NCBI RefSeq assembly: GCF_003709565.1 | Contig: NZ_QNRC01000016.1 | Span: 1-64,000, forward strand | DNA length: 64,000 nt | Direction of reading: 5' to 3' | Source: Paracoccus sigandri | GTDB taxonomy: Bacteria > Pseudomonadota > Alphaproteobacteria > Rhodobacterales > Rhodobacteraceae | Shown: one piece after another, positions 1 through 7,640 of the stretch | How positions within the stretch are numbered: position 1 is the stretch's first letter | Layout of the letters: each line of letters opens with the position of its first letter | Made by a program: the position numbers and the translations under genes | The notes under the pieces: model-generated | Database searches by the model: none | What the model was told of the DNA's origin: nothing | Seen by the model: only the letters and a program-made list of their open reading frames with translations

Positions 1-2
1 CG

Positions 3-1196
3 GGCGGCAAGGGCAAGGCCGCGCGTGCGGGCGCCCTGCCCAAGCCGCGCCGCACGCCGCCGCAAGGCCCCGTCCGGCCGGCCGCCACCCCGGCGAAGTT
101 CGAGCTGCGGCACCTGGGCATCGCGCTCAGCTTCCTGCTGGTCGTTGCGATCCCGGTCGTCGTCAGCGCCTGGTATCTGTGGGCCAAGGCCAACGACCAG
201 TATGCCTCCTACCTGGGCTTCTCGGTCCGCAGCGAATCCTCGCCCGCCTCCAGCGAGCTTCTGGGCGGGCTGTCCACGCTGGTCGGCATGACCAGCAGTT
301 CCTCGACCGATACCGACATCCTCTACAAGTTCATCCAGAGCCACGACCTGGTCGAGCGGGTGAACCAGCGCATGGACCTGGCCGAGATCTGGTCCAAGGC
401 CGAGGGCGATCCGGTCTTTGCCTATCGCGGCGGCGGCTCGATGGAGGACCTGCTGAACGAATGGGAACGCAAGGTCCGCGTCTATTACGACGACGGCATG
501 ATCGACCTGCGCGTCCTGGCCTTCACGCCCGAGGATTCCCATGCCATCGCCCAGGCGATCCTGGACGAAAGCACCATCCGCATCAACGAGCTGAACGACG
601 TCGCGCGCGAGGATGCGCTGCGCTATGCCCGCCAGGAGCTGGACCAGGCCATCGAGCGGCTGAAGGAAGCGCGCCAGGCGATGACCGAGTTCCGCAACCG
701 CCACCAGCTGGTCGATCCGACCGCCGACGTGCAGGGACAGGTCGGCGTGGTCACCTCGCTGCAGCAGCAGCTGGCCGAGCAGCTGGTCGCGCTGGGGATG
801 CTGCGCGCCAATGCCCAGGCCAACGACCCGCGCATCGAGCAGGGCGAGCTGCGCATCTCGGTGATCCGCGAACAGATCGACGCCGAGCGGTTGAAGTTCG
901 GTTCCGAAACGCCGACCGGCGAAGCCCTGTCCGAGGTGGTCGGCCAGTACGAATCGCTGGCCGTGGACCGGCAATTCGCGGAAAGCAGCTATACCGCCGC
1001 GCTGGCCGCCTATGACGCCGCCCGCGCCGAGGCCGTCCGCCAGTCCCGCTATCTGGCCGCCTATGTGCGCCCGACCTTCGCCCAGATCGCCGAATATCCC
1101 CAGCGGATGAAGCTGATGGCGATCCTGTCGGGCTTCCTGCTGGTGGTCTGGACCATCGGCGTGCTGATCTTCTACAGCCTGCGCGACCGGCGATGA
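3..1196 (+). CDS. Capsule/polysaccharide export inner-membrane protein, KpsE/CtrB-like (5' partial)
   Basis: The reading frame is open to the left edge, so the start lies outside the window; 397 codons are visible. The family (polysaccharide co-polymerase type 3: KpsE, CtrB, WcbD) links the inner-membrane ABC exporter to the outer-membrane export channel. Seen here: a proline- and arginine-rich N-terminal stretch, a transmembrane segment at about visible residues 35-60 (LGIALSFLLVVAIPVVV), a long periplasmic region rich in predicted helix and coiled coil (for example ALRYARQELDQAIERLKEA), and a second membrane segment near the C-terminus (LMAILSGFLLVVWTIGVLIF) ending in RDRR. This two-membrane-span plan with a large periplasmic domain fits the family. 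The stop overlaps the start of the next gene (ATGA), an ATPase of the KpsT type, which supports the assignment. The permease (KpsM) and outer-membrane protein are not in the window and probably lie to the left. Confidence 0.82.
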   Translation, partial: GGKGKAARAGALPKPRRTPPQGPVRPAATPAKFELRHLGIALSFLLVVAIPVVVSAWYLWAKANDQYASYLGFSVRSESSPASSELLGGLSTLVGMTSSSSTDTDILYKFIQSHDLVERVNQRMDLAEIWSKAEGDPVFAYRGGGSMEDLLNEWERKVRVYYDDGMIDLRVLAFTPEDSHAIAQAILDESTIRINELNDVAREDALRYARQELDQAIERLKEARQAMTEFRNRHQLVDPTADVQGQVGVVTSLQQQLAEQLVALGMLRANAQANDPRIEQGELRISVIREQIDAERLKFGSETPTGEALSEVVGQYESLAVDRQFAESSYTAALAAYDAARAEAVRQSRYLAAYVRPTFAQIAEYPQRMKLMAILSGFLLVVWTIGVLIFYSLRDRR

Positions 1197-1858
1197 TCCG
1201 CCTGGAGAACCTGACCAAGATCTACATGCTGGACGGCCGCCGCAAGGTGGTGGCCGACAATATCAACGCGGTCTTCCCGACCGGCGTGGCCGTCGCGCTG
1301 CTGGGCCGCAACGGGGCGGGCAAGTCCTCGATGCTGCGGATGATCTCGGGGGCGATGCTGCCCACCTCGGGGCGGATCCTGTCCAGCGGCACGATCAGCT
1401 GGCCGGTGGGCTTCGCCGGCGCCTTCAACGGCGAGCTGACGGGCGAGCAGAACTGCCGCTTCATCGCCCGGCTCTATGGCGTCAATACCGACGAGATGAT
1501 CGAATTCGTCGAGGATTTCGCCGAGCTGGGCGAACATTTCCGCCTGCCGATCCGCAGCTATTCCTCGGGGATGCGGGCGCGGCTGGCCTTCGGCGTGTCG
1601 ATGGCGGTGCCCTTCGACACCTATCTGGTCGACGAGGTCTCGGCCGTGGGCGATGCCTCGTTCAAGGCCAAGTCCAATCGTCTCTTCAACGACCGGATGA
1701 GCAATGCCGGCGCCATCGTCGTGTCACATTCGCTGAATATGTTGCGCCAGACCTGCCAGGCGGGCGCGGTGCTCGAGAATGGCAGGCTCAGCTACTATCA
1801 CGAGCTGGAAGAGGCGATCGAGGTGCATATGCAGAACATGGAACAGGCCGGCGCCTGA
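1193..1858 (+). CDS. Polysaccharide ABC exporter ATP-binding protein, KpsT/Wzt-like
   Basis: This 221-residue ATPase would power export of a capsular or lipid-linked polysaccharide. Visible motifs are Walker A GRNGAGKSS at residues 38-46, the ABC signature region YSSGMRARLAFG near 125-136, and Walker B plus catalytic Glu in YLVDEVSAVGD. A histidine switch is visible in VVSHSLNML. The short length, with no C-terminal carbohydrate-binding extension, matches KpsT rather than the longer O-antigen Wzt proteins. The start ATG overlaps the stop of the upstream KpsE-like gene by four bases, so the two are translationally coupled. The polysaccharide exported cannot be told from the sequence. Confidence 0.88.
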   Translation: MIRLENLTKIYMLDGRRKVVADNINAVFPTGVAVALLGRNGAGKSSMLRMISGAMLPTSGRILSSGTISWPVGFAGAFNGELTGEQNCRFIARLYGVNTDEMIEFVEDFAELGEHFRLPIRSYSSGMRARLAFGVSMAVPFDTYLVDEVSAVGDASFKAKSNRLFNDRMSNAGAIVVSHSLNMLRQTCQAGAVLENGRLSYYHELEEAIEVHMQNMEQAGA

Positions 1859-1964
1859 GGCGCGACAGGCGGGCGGCCGCCCGTGCCTCGGGCCCGCTCT
1901 GGCCCTTGTTCCGACTCGATCCTAGACATGTTTCCGGACGTGCAAGGCAACCAAGGGCACAATC

Positions 1965-3128
1965 ATGAAGATCATCGTTCTGGGTGGAGACGGCTTCTGC
2001 GGCTGGCCCACCGCATTGCACCTTTCGGCCCGCGGGCACGAGGTCATCATCGTCGACAACCTCTCGCGCCGGAAGATCGATGTGGAGCTGGAGGTCGGCT
2101 CGCTGACCCCGATCCGTCCCCTGGGCGAGCGGGTGCGAGCCTGGCACGAGCTGACCGGCCGGACCATCCGCACCGAGGGCTTCACCGTGGGCGAGAACTA
2201 TCACCGCCTGCTGACCCTGCTGCAGCAGGAACGGCCCGACGCGGTGATCCATTTCGCCGAGCAGCGCGCCGCGCCCTATTCGATGAAATCCAGCTGGCAC
2301 AAGCGCTATACGGTCAACAACAACCTGAACGCCACCAACGACGTGCTGGCGGCCATCGTGGAATCCGGCCAGGACACCCACCTGCTGCACCTGGGCACCA
2401 TGGGCGTCTATGGCTATGGCACCGCCGGCATGAAGATCCCCGAGGGTTATCTGAAGGTTACGGTAGATACCTCGAACGGTCCCTGCCAGCAGGAGATCCT
2501 CTATCCGGCCAATCCCGGCAGCATCTACCACATGACCAAGACCCAGGATCAGCTGTTCTTCTTCTATTACAACAAGAATGACGGCGTGCGGATCACCGAT
2601 CTGCACCAGGGCATCGTCTGGGGCACCCAGACCGAGGAGACCCGGATGGACGACCGGCTGATCAACCGTTTCGACTATGACGGCGATTATGGCACGGTGC
2701 TGAACCGCTTCCTGATGCAGGCGGCGATCGGCTATCCGCTGACCGTCCACGGCACCGGCGGCCAGACCCGCGCCTTCATCCATATCCAGGACACCTGCCG
2801 CTGCATCGAGCTTGCGCTGCTGAACCCGCCGCAGCGGGGCGAGCGGGTGAACATCCTGAACCAGATGACCGAGACCCACCGGATCCGCGACCTGGCGCAG
2901 ATGATCTCGGACAAGACCGGGGTCGAGGTGGCCATGCTGCCCAACCCGCGCAACGAGGCCGACGAGAACGACCTGCATGTCATCAACGACCGCTTCCTGG
3001 GGCTGGGGCTGGAGCCGATCCGGCTGCAGGACGGGTTGCTGGACGAGGTGCAGGAGATCGCCCGGAAATATGCCGATCGCTGCGACCGCTCGAAGATCCC
3101 CTGCGTCTCGAAATGGCGCCGGGACTGA
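1965..3128 (+). CDS. sqdB: UDP-sulfoquinovose synthase
   Basis: This 387-residue NAD-dependent enzyme of the extended SDR family makes UDP-sulfoquinovose from UDP-glucose and sulfite. The product is the head-group donor for the sulfolipid SQDG. The Rossmann glycine motif is GGDGFCGW at residues 7-14. The family's catalytic Thr lies in GTMGVYG and its Tyr-Lys pair in SIYHMTK. The stretch [10 protein letters not shown], typical of SqdB, is also present, so recognition is firm. In Rhodobacter sqdB usually stands with sqdD and sqdC. Here it stands alone, 106 bp after a capsule exporter gene, so it could serve membrane sulfolipid or a sulfoquinovose-containing surface glycan; the second is inference. 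Confidence 0.93.
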   Translation: MKIIVLGGDGFCGWPTALHLSARGHEVIIVDNLSRRKIDVELEVGSLTPIRPLGERVRAWHELTGRTIRTEGFTVGENYHRLLTLLQQERPDAVIHFAEQRAAPYSMKSSWHKRYTVNNNLNATNDVLAAIVESGQDTHLLHLGTMGVYGYGTAGMKIPEGYLKVTVDTSNGPCQQEILYPANPGSIYHMTKTQDQLFFFYYNKNDGVRITDLHQGIVWGTQTEETRMDDRLINRFDYDGDYGTVLNRFLMQAAIGYPLTVHGTGGQTRAFIHIQDTCRCIELALLNPPQRGERVNILNQMTETHRIRDLAQMISDKTGVEVAMLPNPRNEADENDLHVINDRFLGLGLEPIRLQDGLLDEVQEIARKYADRCDRSKIPCVSKWRRD

Positions 3129-3839
3129 AGCGGGATGGCGGCCGGGGTCGGTCGCAACGAGGGGCTATAGCGATTCTGCCGCCTTGGCGCGGTTGCCGCT
3201 CTTTTCATCGCGCAGAGTCGCGACGGGGATGAGGTATTGCGATGCTGCCGCTGGGGCAGCGCCGCCGCTTGCCTCGGGCGAAACCGCGCAAGGCCGCGAG
3301 GGATCCACGCCGCGGCCGCTGCAAGATAATGGCACCTTCTCGCGCGTTGGCTGGAGACGTGCAACTCGGCGGGCGACTTGCCGCCCGGCGACTCTCGGCA
3401 TGTCGGGGCCCGCGCCAAGGGGCCGCACGATCCCGCCAGGCACAGCGATGGCAGTGGCGGGATGGTAACTCACCCATCAATTCCGCACAGACGGGTCATT
3501 CCCGACCCGGCGATCACGCGCGGCATCGGCCACGCCATCAGCTCTGCACGGACGGGTCATTCCCTGGCCCGGTCGCCCCGACGTCCGAGCCGCGCACCGC
3601 AATGGACCGCAAGCCGACCAGGCACGAATTTCCTGAGCCAGTCTTCCTTCGCCCTGGCCGTGCGCCAGACCGGACCTTCCCCGGCCGCCGGCCGGATCGA
3701 ACGCAGCCCCGCGCGCCAGCTCCGCCTTCCGACGATCCGCCGAAGACCGCGACCCACCCTGCGGCTGATGCGTGACGCGAGGCTCGCCTGACGCTGTGGG
3801 ACCGACCAACCCGCCCCCGGATCACGAAGACTGCCCGCG
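3129..3839. other. 711-bp stretch with no supported gene
   Basis: Open frames cross this stretch on both strands, but none has a recognisable protein, a good ribosome binding site or family-like composition. A diverged 19-bp direct repeat (gcac-A/G-gacgggtcattccc) occurs at 3485-3503 and 3546-3564, 61 bp apart. It lies between the stops of the converging sqdB and gshB genes. A small stem-loop of the form gctgcc...ggcagc is near 3244. I see nothing else I can name. Confidence 0.5.
3485..3564. repeat. 19-bp direct repeat pair
   Basis: Copies at 3485-3503 and 3546-3564 read gcac, then A or G, then gacgggtcattccc, differing at one base. The function is unknown. The pair could be a duplicated binding site or the trace of an old small duplication. 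Confidence 0.55.
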
Positions 3840-4781
3840 TCACCCCCGGCGGCGTTCGATGGCTTCCCAGATCAGCGCGGCGGCGTTGATGCCGTCGAAG
3901 CGTTCCAGTTCCTGGATGCCCGTGGGCGAGGTCACGTTGATCTCGGTCAGCCAACCGTCGATGACGTCGATCCCGGTGAAGATCAGCCCCTTCTCGCGCA
4001 GGACAGGGCCCAGCCGCGCGCAGATCTCGCGCTCGCGCTCGGTCAGGCCGATCCGCTCGGCCCGCCCGCCGACATGCATGTTCGAGCGCGTCTCGCCCTC
4101 CTGCGGGACGCGGTTGATCGCGCCCACCGGCTCGCCATCGACCAGGATGATGCGCTTGTCGCCCCTGACCACGGCGGGCAGGTATTTCTGCGCGATCATC
4201 GGCTCGCGGTTGATGCCGGCGAAGGTTTCCAGAAGCGCCGACAGGTTCGGATCGCCCGGCCGCAGGTGAAACACCCCTGCCCCGCCATTGCCGTAAAGCG
4301 GCTTCACGATGATCTCGCCATGGCGCTCGCGGAAGCGGCGGAAGGCGGCGGGGTCGCGTGCGATCATCGTCGGCGGGGTCAGATCGGGGAAATCCAGAAC
4401 CATCAGCTTTTCGGGGCAGTTGCGCACCCAGAACGGGTCGTTGACCACCAGGGTGCCGGGATGGACGCGGTCCAGCAGATGGGTCGAGGTCACATAGGCC
4501 ATGTCGAAAGGCGGATCCTGGCGCAGCCAGACCACGTCGAAGGCGGTCAGCTCCTTCTCCTCCCACGGGCCGAAGCCGACATGATTGCCCTGTTCCCGCC
4601 GCAGGGTGATATCGCGGCCATGCGCGATGACCCGACCCTCGTCATAGCGCAGCTGATCGACGGTATACTGGAACAGCCGATGCCCTCGCGCCTGCGCCTC
4701 GAGCCCGATCCGGAAGGTGCTGTCGCCGTCGATCGACACGTGCTCGACCGGATCCATCTGCAATGCGACGTAAAGGCTCAT
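3840..4781 (-). CDS. gshB: Glutathione synthase
   Basis: This 313-residue ATP-grasp ligase joins gamma-glutamylcysteine to glycine in the second step of glutathione synthesis. Family marks are the N-terminal [19 protein letters not shown], the substrate region [15 protein letters not shown], the ATP-grasp glycine-rich loop [13 protein letters not shown], and the metal/ATP site [14 protein letters not shown] near the C-terminus. The length fits the proteobacterial family. It reads towards sqdB and is followed on the same strand by no close partner. Upstream lie the YraN-family and rsmI genes, a common neighbourhood in Alphaproteobacteria. Cytosolic. Confidence 0.95.
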   Translation of the reverse strand: MSLYVALQMDPVEHVSIDGDSTFRIGLEAQARGHRLFQYTVDQLRYDEGRVIAHGRDITLRREQGNHVGFGPWEEKELTAFDVVWLRQDPPFDMAYVTSTHLLDRVHPGTLVVNDPFWVRNCPEKLMVLDFPDLTPPTMIARDPAAFRRFRERHGEIIVKPLYGNGGAGVFHLRPGDPNLSALLETFAGINREPMIAQKYLPAVVRGDKRIILVDGEPVGAINRVPQEGETRSNMHVGGRAERIGLTEREREICARLGPVLREKGLIFTGIDVIDGWLTEINVTSPTGIQELERFDGINAAALIWEAIERRRG

Positions 4782-4851
4782 TCCCGAACTCCCCTAGGCT
4801 GACCGCCCGCTTGTCGCGCGACAGCCCCGGCGATGCAAGTGGAGCAAGGGA

Positions 4852-5277
4852 TCAGCAGCCGCCAAAGGCGTTTTCGAGGATCTCGATGCGCCCGACACCA
4901 TCGACCAGCGCCACGTCCATGCGCATCTCGGTCAGCTGGCCGCGCGGCTGCCCGCCGCAGAATTCGCAGGCGGCAAGGCAGATCCGGTTCATCTGTGCCC
5001 GCCCCAGGCGTTCGGCGGCAGCGGCATGGCTGACGGATTGCTTCACCTCGACGAAGATGATGCATTCGCCCTGCCGCAGGATCAGGTCGATCTCGCCCGC
5101 CCGGCCACGCCAGCGGCGGGCCAGCAATTCATACCCCGCCGAGACATAGCGCGCCAGAACCGCGTCTTCGGCCATTACGCCCGCAAGCTGCGCCATCCGT
5201 CCCCGGACGGCGCGGGCGGCGGGCGCCAGGGCGGCCGAATTGTCCCAGCCGTCGATGTCGCGCAGATGCAGTCCCAT
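4852..5277 (-). CDS. YraN family (UPF0102) nuclease-fold protein
   Basis: This small 141-residue protein has the conserved core of the YraN/UPF0102 family: RYVSAGYELLARRWRGRAGEIDLI followed by IIFVEVKQS. The acidic and lysine residues of GEIDLI and FVEVK match the PD-(D/E)xK nuclease-like fold. The biological role of the family is not settled. It lies between gshB and rsmI on the same strand. In Escherichia coli yraN also stands by rsmI (yraL) and lpoA (yraM), so the neighbourhood is conserved across Proteobacteria. Confidence 0.87.
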   Translation of the reverse strand: MGLHLRDIDGWDNSAALAPAARAVRGRMAQLAGVMAEDAVLARYVSAGYELLARRWRGRAGEIDLILRQGECIIFVEVKQSVSHAAAAERLGRAQMNRICLAACEFCGGQPRGQLTEMRMDVALVDGVGRIEILENAFGGC

Positions 5278-5303
5278 GATCGTCCCCTGTCCCTGCGGGC
5301 GGC

Positions 5304-6236
5304 CTAGTGCCCGTTGCCTTCATCATCCAGCTTCAGCGCCATCTGATAGACCTCGCGCCGCGCCAGCCCCAGTTCCTGCGCGACCTCGCGCGCCGCGTCC
5401 TTCACCGTCATATGCCCAAGCCGCGCCGCCAGCGCCGCCTGGATCGCATCTTCATCGACCTGCACATCGCCTTGCCGGTCAACGAGCAGCACCACCTCGC
5501 CCTTCAGCGCCGCCATGCGCGGATCCTGCGCCAGTTCCCCGGCCGTCCCGCGAATGACCTCCTCGAAGCGTTTGGTCAGTTCCCGCGCCACCACTGTAGA
5601 TCGATTCGCATCAATCTCGCACAATTCTTCCAATGTTTGCTTAACGCGCCTGGGGCTTTCGAACAGGATCAGCGTCGCGTCGATCTTCAGCAGCTCGCGC
5701 AGCCATGTGGCGCGCGCGGCGCGGGTGGCGGGGGGGAAGCCCGCGAAGAGGAAGCGGTCGCTCGGCAGGCCCGAGAGGCTCAGCGCGACCAGCGCCGCCG
5801 AGGCGCCGGGCAGGGCATGGACGCGCGCGCCGGCCCCGGCGGTGTCGCGGGCCAGGCGATAGCCGGGATCGGCGACCAGCGGCGTGCCCGCATCCGAGGC
5901 ATAGGCCACGCTCTGCCCCGCTTCCAGCGCCGCGAGGATCGCCGGGCGCTGTCGCTCGGCATTGTGGTCGTGATAGGACAGGATCCTGCGCCCGCGCAGC
6001 GGGACGCCGTGGATATCCATCAGGTGGCGCATCACCCGCGTATCCTCGGCCGCCAGCATGTCGGCCGAGTTCAGCACGTCCAGCGCCCGCAGCGTGATGT
6101 CGCGCGCCGCGCCGATCGGCGTGGCGACCAGGTAGAGGCCCGGTTCCAGCACCGCCGCCTCGACATGGGCGGAAAGCCGCCGGGCCGGTTCGATGCCGCC
6201 CGCCTGCGCCGCGTCCCGTCTTGTCCGATCCGTCAT
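5304..6236 (-). CDS. rsmI: 16S rRNA (cytidine-1402-2'-O)-methyltransferase RsmI
   Basis: This SAM-dependent methyltransferase of the tetrapyrrole-methylase fold modifies C1402 of 16S rRNA in the decoding centre. Seen: LYLVATPIGAARDITLRALDVL at the N-terminus, AEDTRVMRHLMD, SYHDHNAERQ, YASDAGTPLVADPGYRL and LPGASAALVALSLSGLPSDRFLF, all classic RsmI blocks. The start at 6236 (MTDRTRRD, 310 residues) is preferred over a longer frame to 6311 because AAAGGAA stands just upstream with normal spacing. It is divergent from the LpoA-like gene, with about 125 bp between the two starts for both promoters. Confidence 0.93.
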   Translation of the reverse strand: MTDRTRRDAAQAGGIEPARRLSAHVEAAVLEPGLYLVATPIGAARDITLRALDVLNSADMLAAEDTRVMRHLMDIHGVPLRGRRILSYHDHNAERQRPAILAALEAGQSVAYASDAGTPLVADPGYRLARDTAGAGARVHALPGASAALVALSLSGLPSDRFLFAGFPPATRAARATWLRELLKIDATLILFESPRRVKQTLEELCEIDANRSTVVARELTKRFEEVIRGTAGELAQDPRMAALKGEVVLLVDRQGDVQVDEDAIQAALAARLGHMTVKDAAREVAQELGLARREVYQMALKLDDEGNGH

Positions 6237-6361
6237 GCCCGGTTCCTTTGCGCCAGAAATCGCCGCCTTCGGCGCGCCACCGCTCGATTGCCAAGCGCGC
6301 ATGTTGCACATAGGGTGCCCGCGTAACGTCGCAACGGAACGTCACAGCGGGGAAGTTTCAC

Positions 6362-7630
6362 ATGTTCGCATTCGCCACAAGCCCGAGACAAGCCACAGCG
6401 GAACGCCCGGCCCGGCATCGCGCCCCCGCGCGAACGGAAAGCGGCGCGCAGAGCGGCTGGCGGCGGATGGCGCTGCGGGCGGGTGCGGTGATCTCGGCCT
6501 GCCTGCTGGCGGCCTGCGAACCCGGCGGCGGCAGCGGCATCGCCAGCGGCCCGGTCACCGGCCAGCCGATCGATCCGCGCCAGCCGATCCCCGTCGCCCT
6601 GCTGGCGCCCGGCGGCAGCGGCTCGGCGGATCTGGAATGGCTGTCGCGCAGCCTCAAGAACGCCGCGCGCATGGCCGCGGCCGACGCCCAGGGGGCAACC
6701 ATCGACCTGCGCATCTACGATTCGGGCACCAGCGCCGAACAGGCGGTCGCGCAGGCCAATGCGGCGGTCAATGACGGCGCCAAGATCATCCTCGGCCCGC
6801 TTTTCGCCGAATCCGCCAATGCGGTCGGCAATGCGGTCAGCGCGCGCAACATCAACGTGCTGTCCTTCTCGAACAATGCCGAGATCGCCGGCGGCAACGT
6901 CTTCATCCTGGGCAACAGCTTCGCCAATATCGCCGACAGGCTGGTCGGCTATGGCGTCAGCCAGGGCAAGCGCAACCTCTATGTCGTGGCCGAGGACGAC
7001 ATCGCCGGGCAGCTGGGCGGCCGCGCCATCGAGACCGCCATCGCCCGCAACGGCGCGCGCCTGGCCGGGCGCAGCAACCATTCCGTCTCGGTCAGCGGCA
7101 TCGACGCGGTGGCGCCGCAGGTGGTCGCGGCGGCGCGATCGGGCCGGGTCGATGCGGTCTTCATGACCGGCAACAACCAGGCCGCCCTGCCCTACCTGGC
7201 CGAGAAGCTGACCTCGGCCGGGGTCGATCCGCAGGCCACGCCCTTCATGGGCCTGACCCGCTGGGACGAACCCGCCACCCGCCTGCGGATGCCGCAGCTG
7301 CAGAACGGCTGGTTCGCGATCCCCGACCAGAGCCTGCGCGGCCAGTTCCAGGCCCGCTATCGCGCCGCCCATGGCGAGGCGCCGCACGAGCTGGCCTCGC
7401 TGGCCTATGACGGCATCGCGGCCATCGCCTCGCTGGCGCGGGCGGGCAAGCGCGATGCGCTGCAAAGCAGCGGGCTGACCCAGCGCACCGGCTTTGCCGG
7501 GGTCGGCGGCGTCTTCCGCTTCCGCCCCGACGGCACCGCCGAGCGCGGCCTGGCCGTGGCCACGATCCGCGGCGGCCAGGTCGTGGTGCTGGACCCGGCG
7601 CCCAGTGGCTTCCGCGGCTTCGGTTTCTGA
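6362..7630 (+). CDS. Penicillin-binding protein activator, LpoA-like lipoprotein
   Basis: This 422-residue protein has a periplasmic-binding-protein-like fold (Peripla_BP_6/LppC type). In gamma-proteobacteria LpoA activates PBP1a; whether it does so in Alphaproteobacteria is inference. A lipobox LLAAC is visible at about residues 47-51, after a hydrophobic stretch, followed by EPGGGSG, so it should be lipid-anchored. Binding-fold blocks include VALLAPGGSGSADLEWL and DAVFMTGNNQAALPYLAEKL. The start at 6362 has GGGGAAG upstream. An internal ATG at 6467 (MALRAGAV) would give a more usual lipoprotein signal and may be the true start. It is divergent from rsmI, as yraM/lpoA is next to yraL in E. 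coli. Confidence 0.82.
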   Translation: MFAFATSPRQATAERPARHRAPARTESGAQSGWRRMALRAGAVISACLLAACEPGGGSGIASGPVTGQPIDPRQPIPVALLAPGGSGSADLEWLSRSLKNAARMAAADAQGATIDLRIYDSGTSAEQAVAQANAAVNDGAKIILGPLFAESANAVGNAVSARNINVLSFSNNAEIAGGNVFILGNSFANIADRLVGYGVSQGKRNLYVVAEDDIAGQLGGRAIETAIARNGARLAGRSNHSVSVSGIDAVAPQVVAAARSGRVDAVFMTGNNQAALPYLAEKLTSAGVDPQATPFMGLTRWDEPATRLRMPQLQNGWFAIPDQSLRGQFQARYRAAHGEAPHELASLAYDGIAAIASLARAGKRDALQSSGLTQRTGFAGVGGVFRFRPDGTAERGLAVATIRGGQVVVLDPAPSGFRGFGF

Positions 7631-7640
7631 ACCTGACGGC

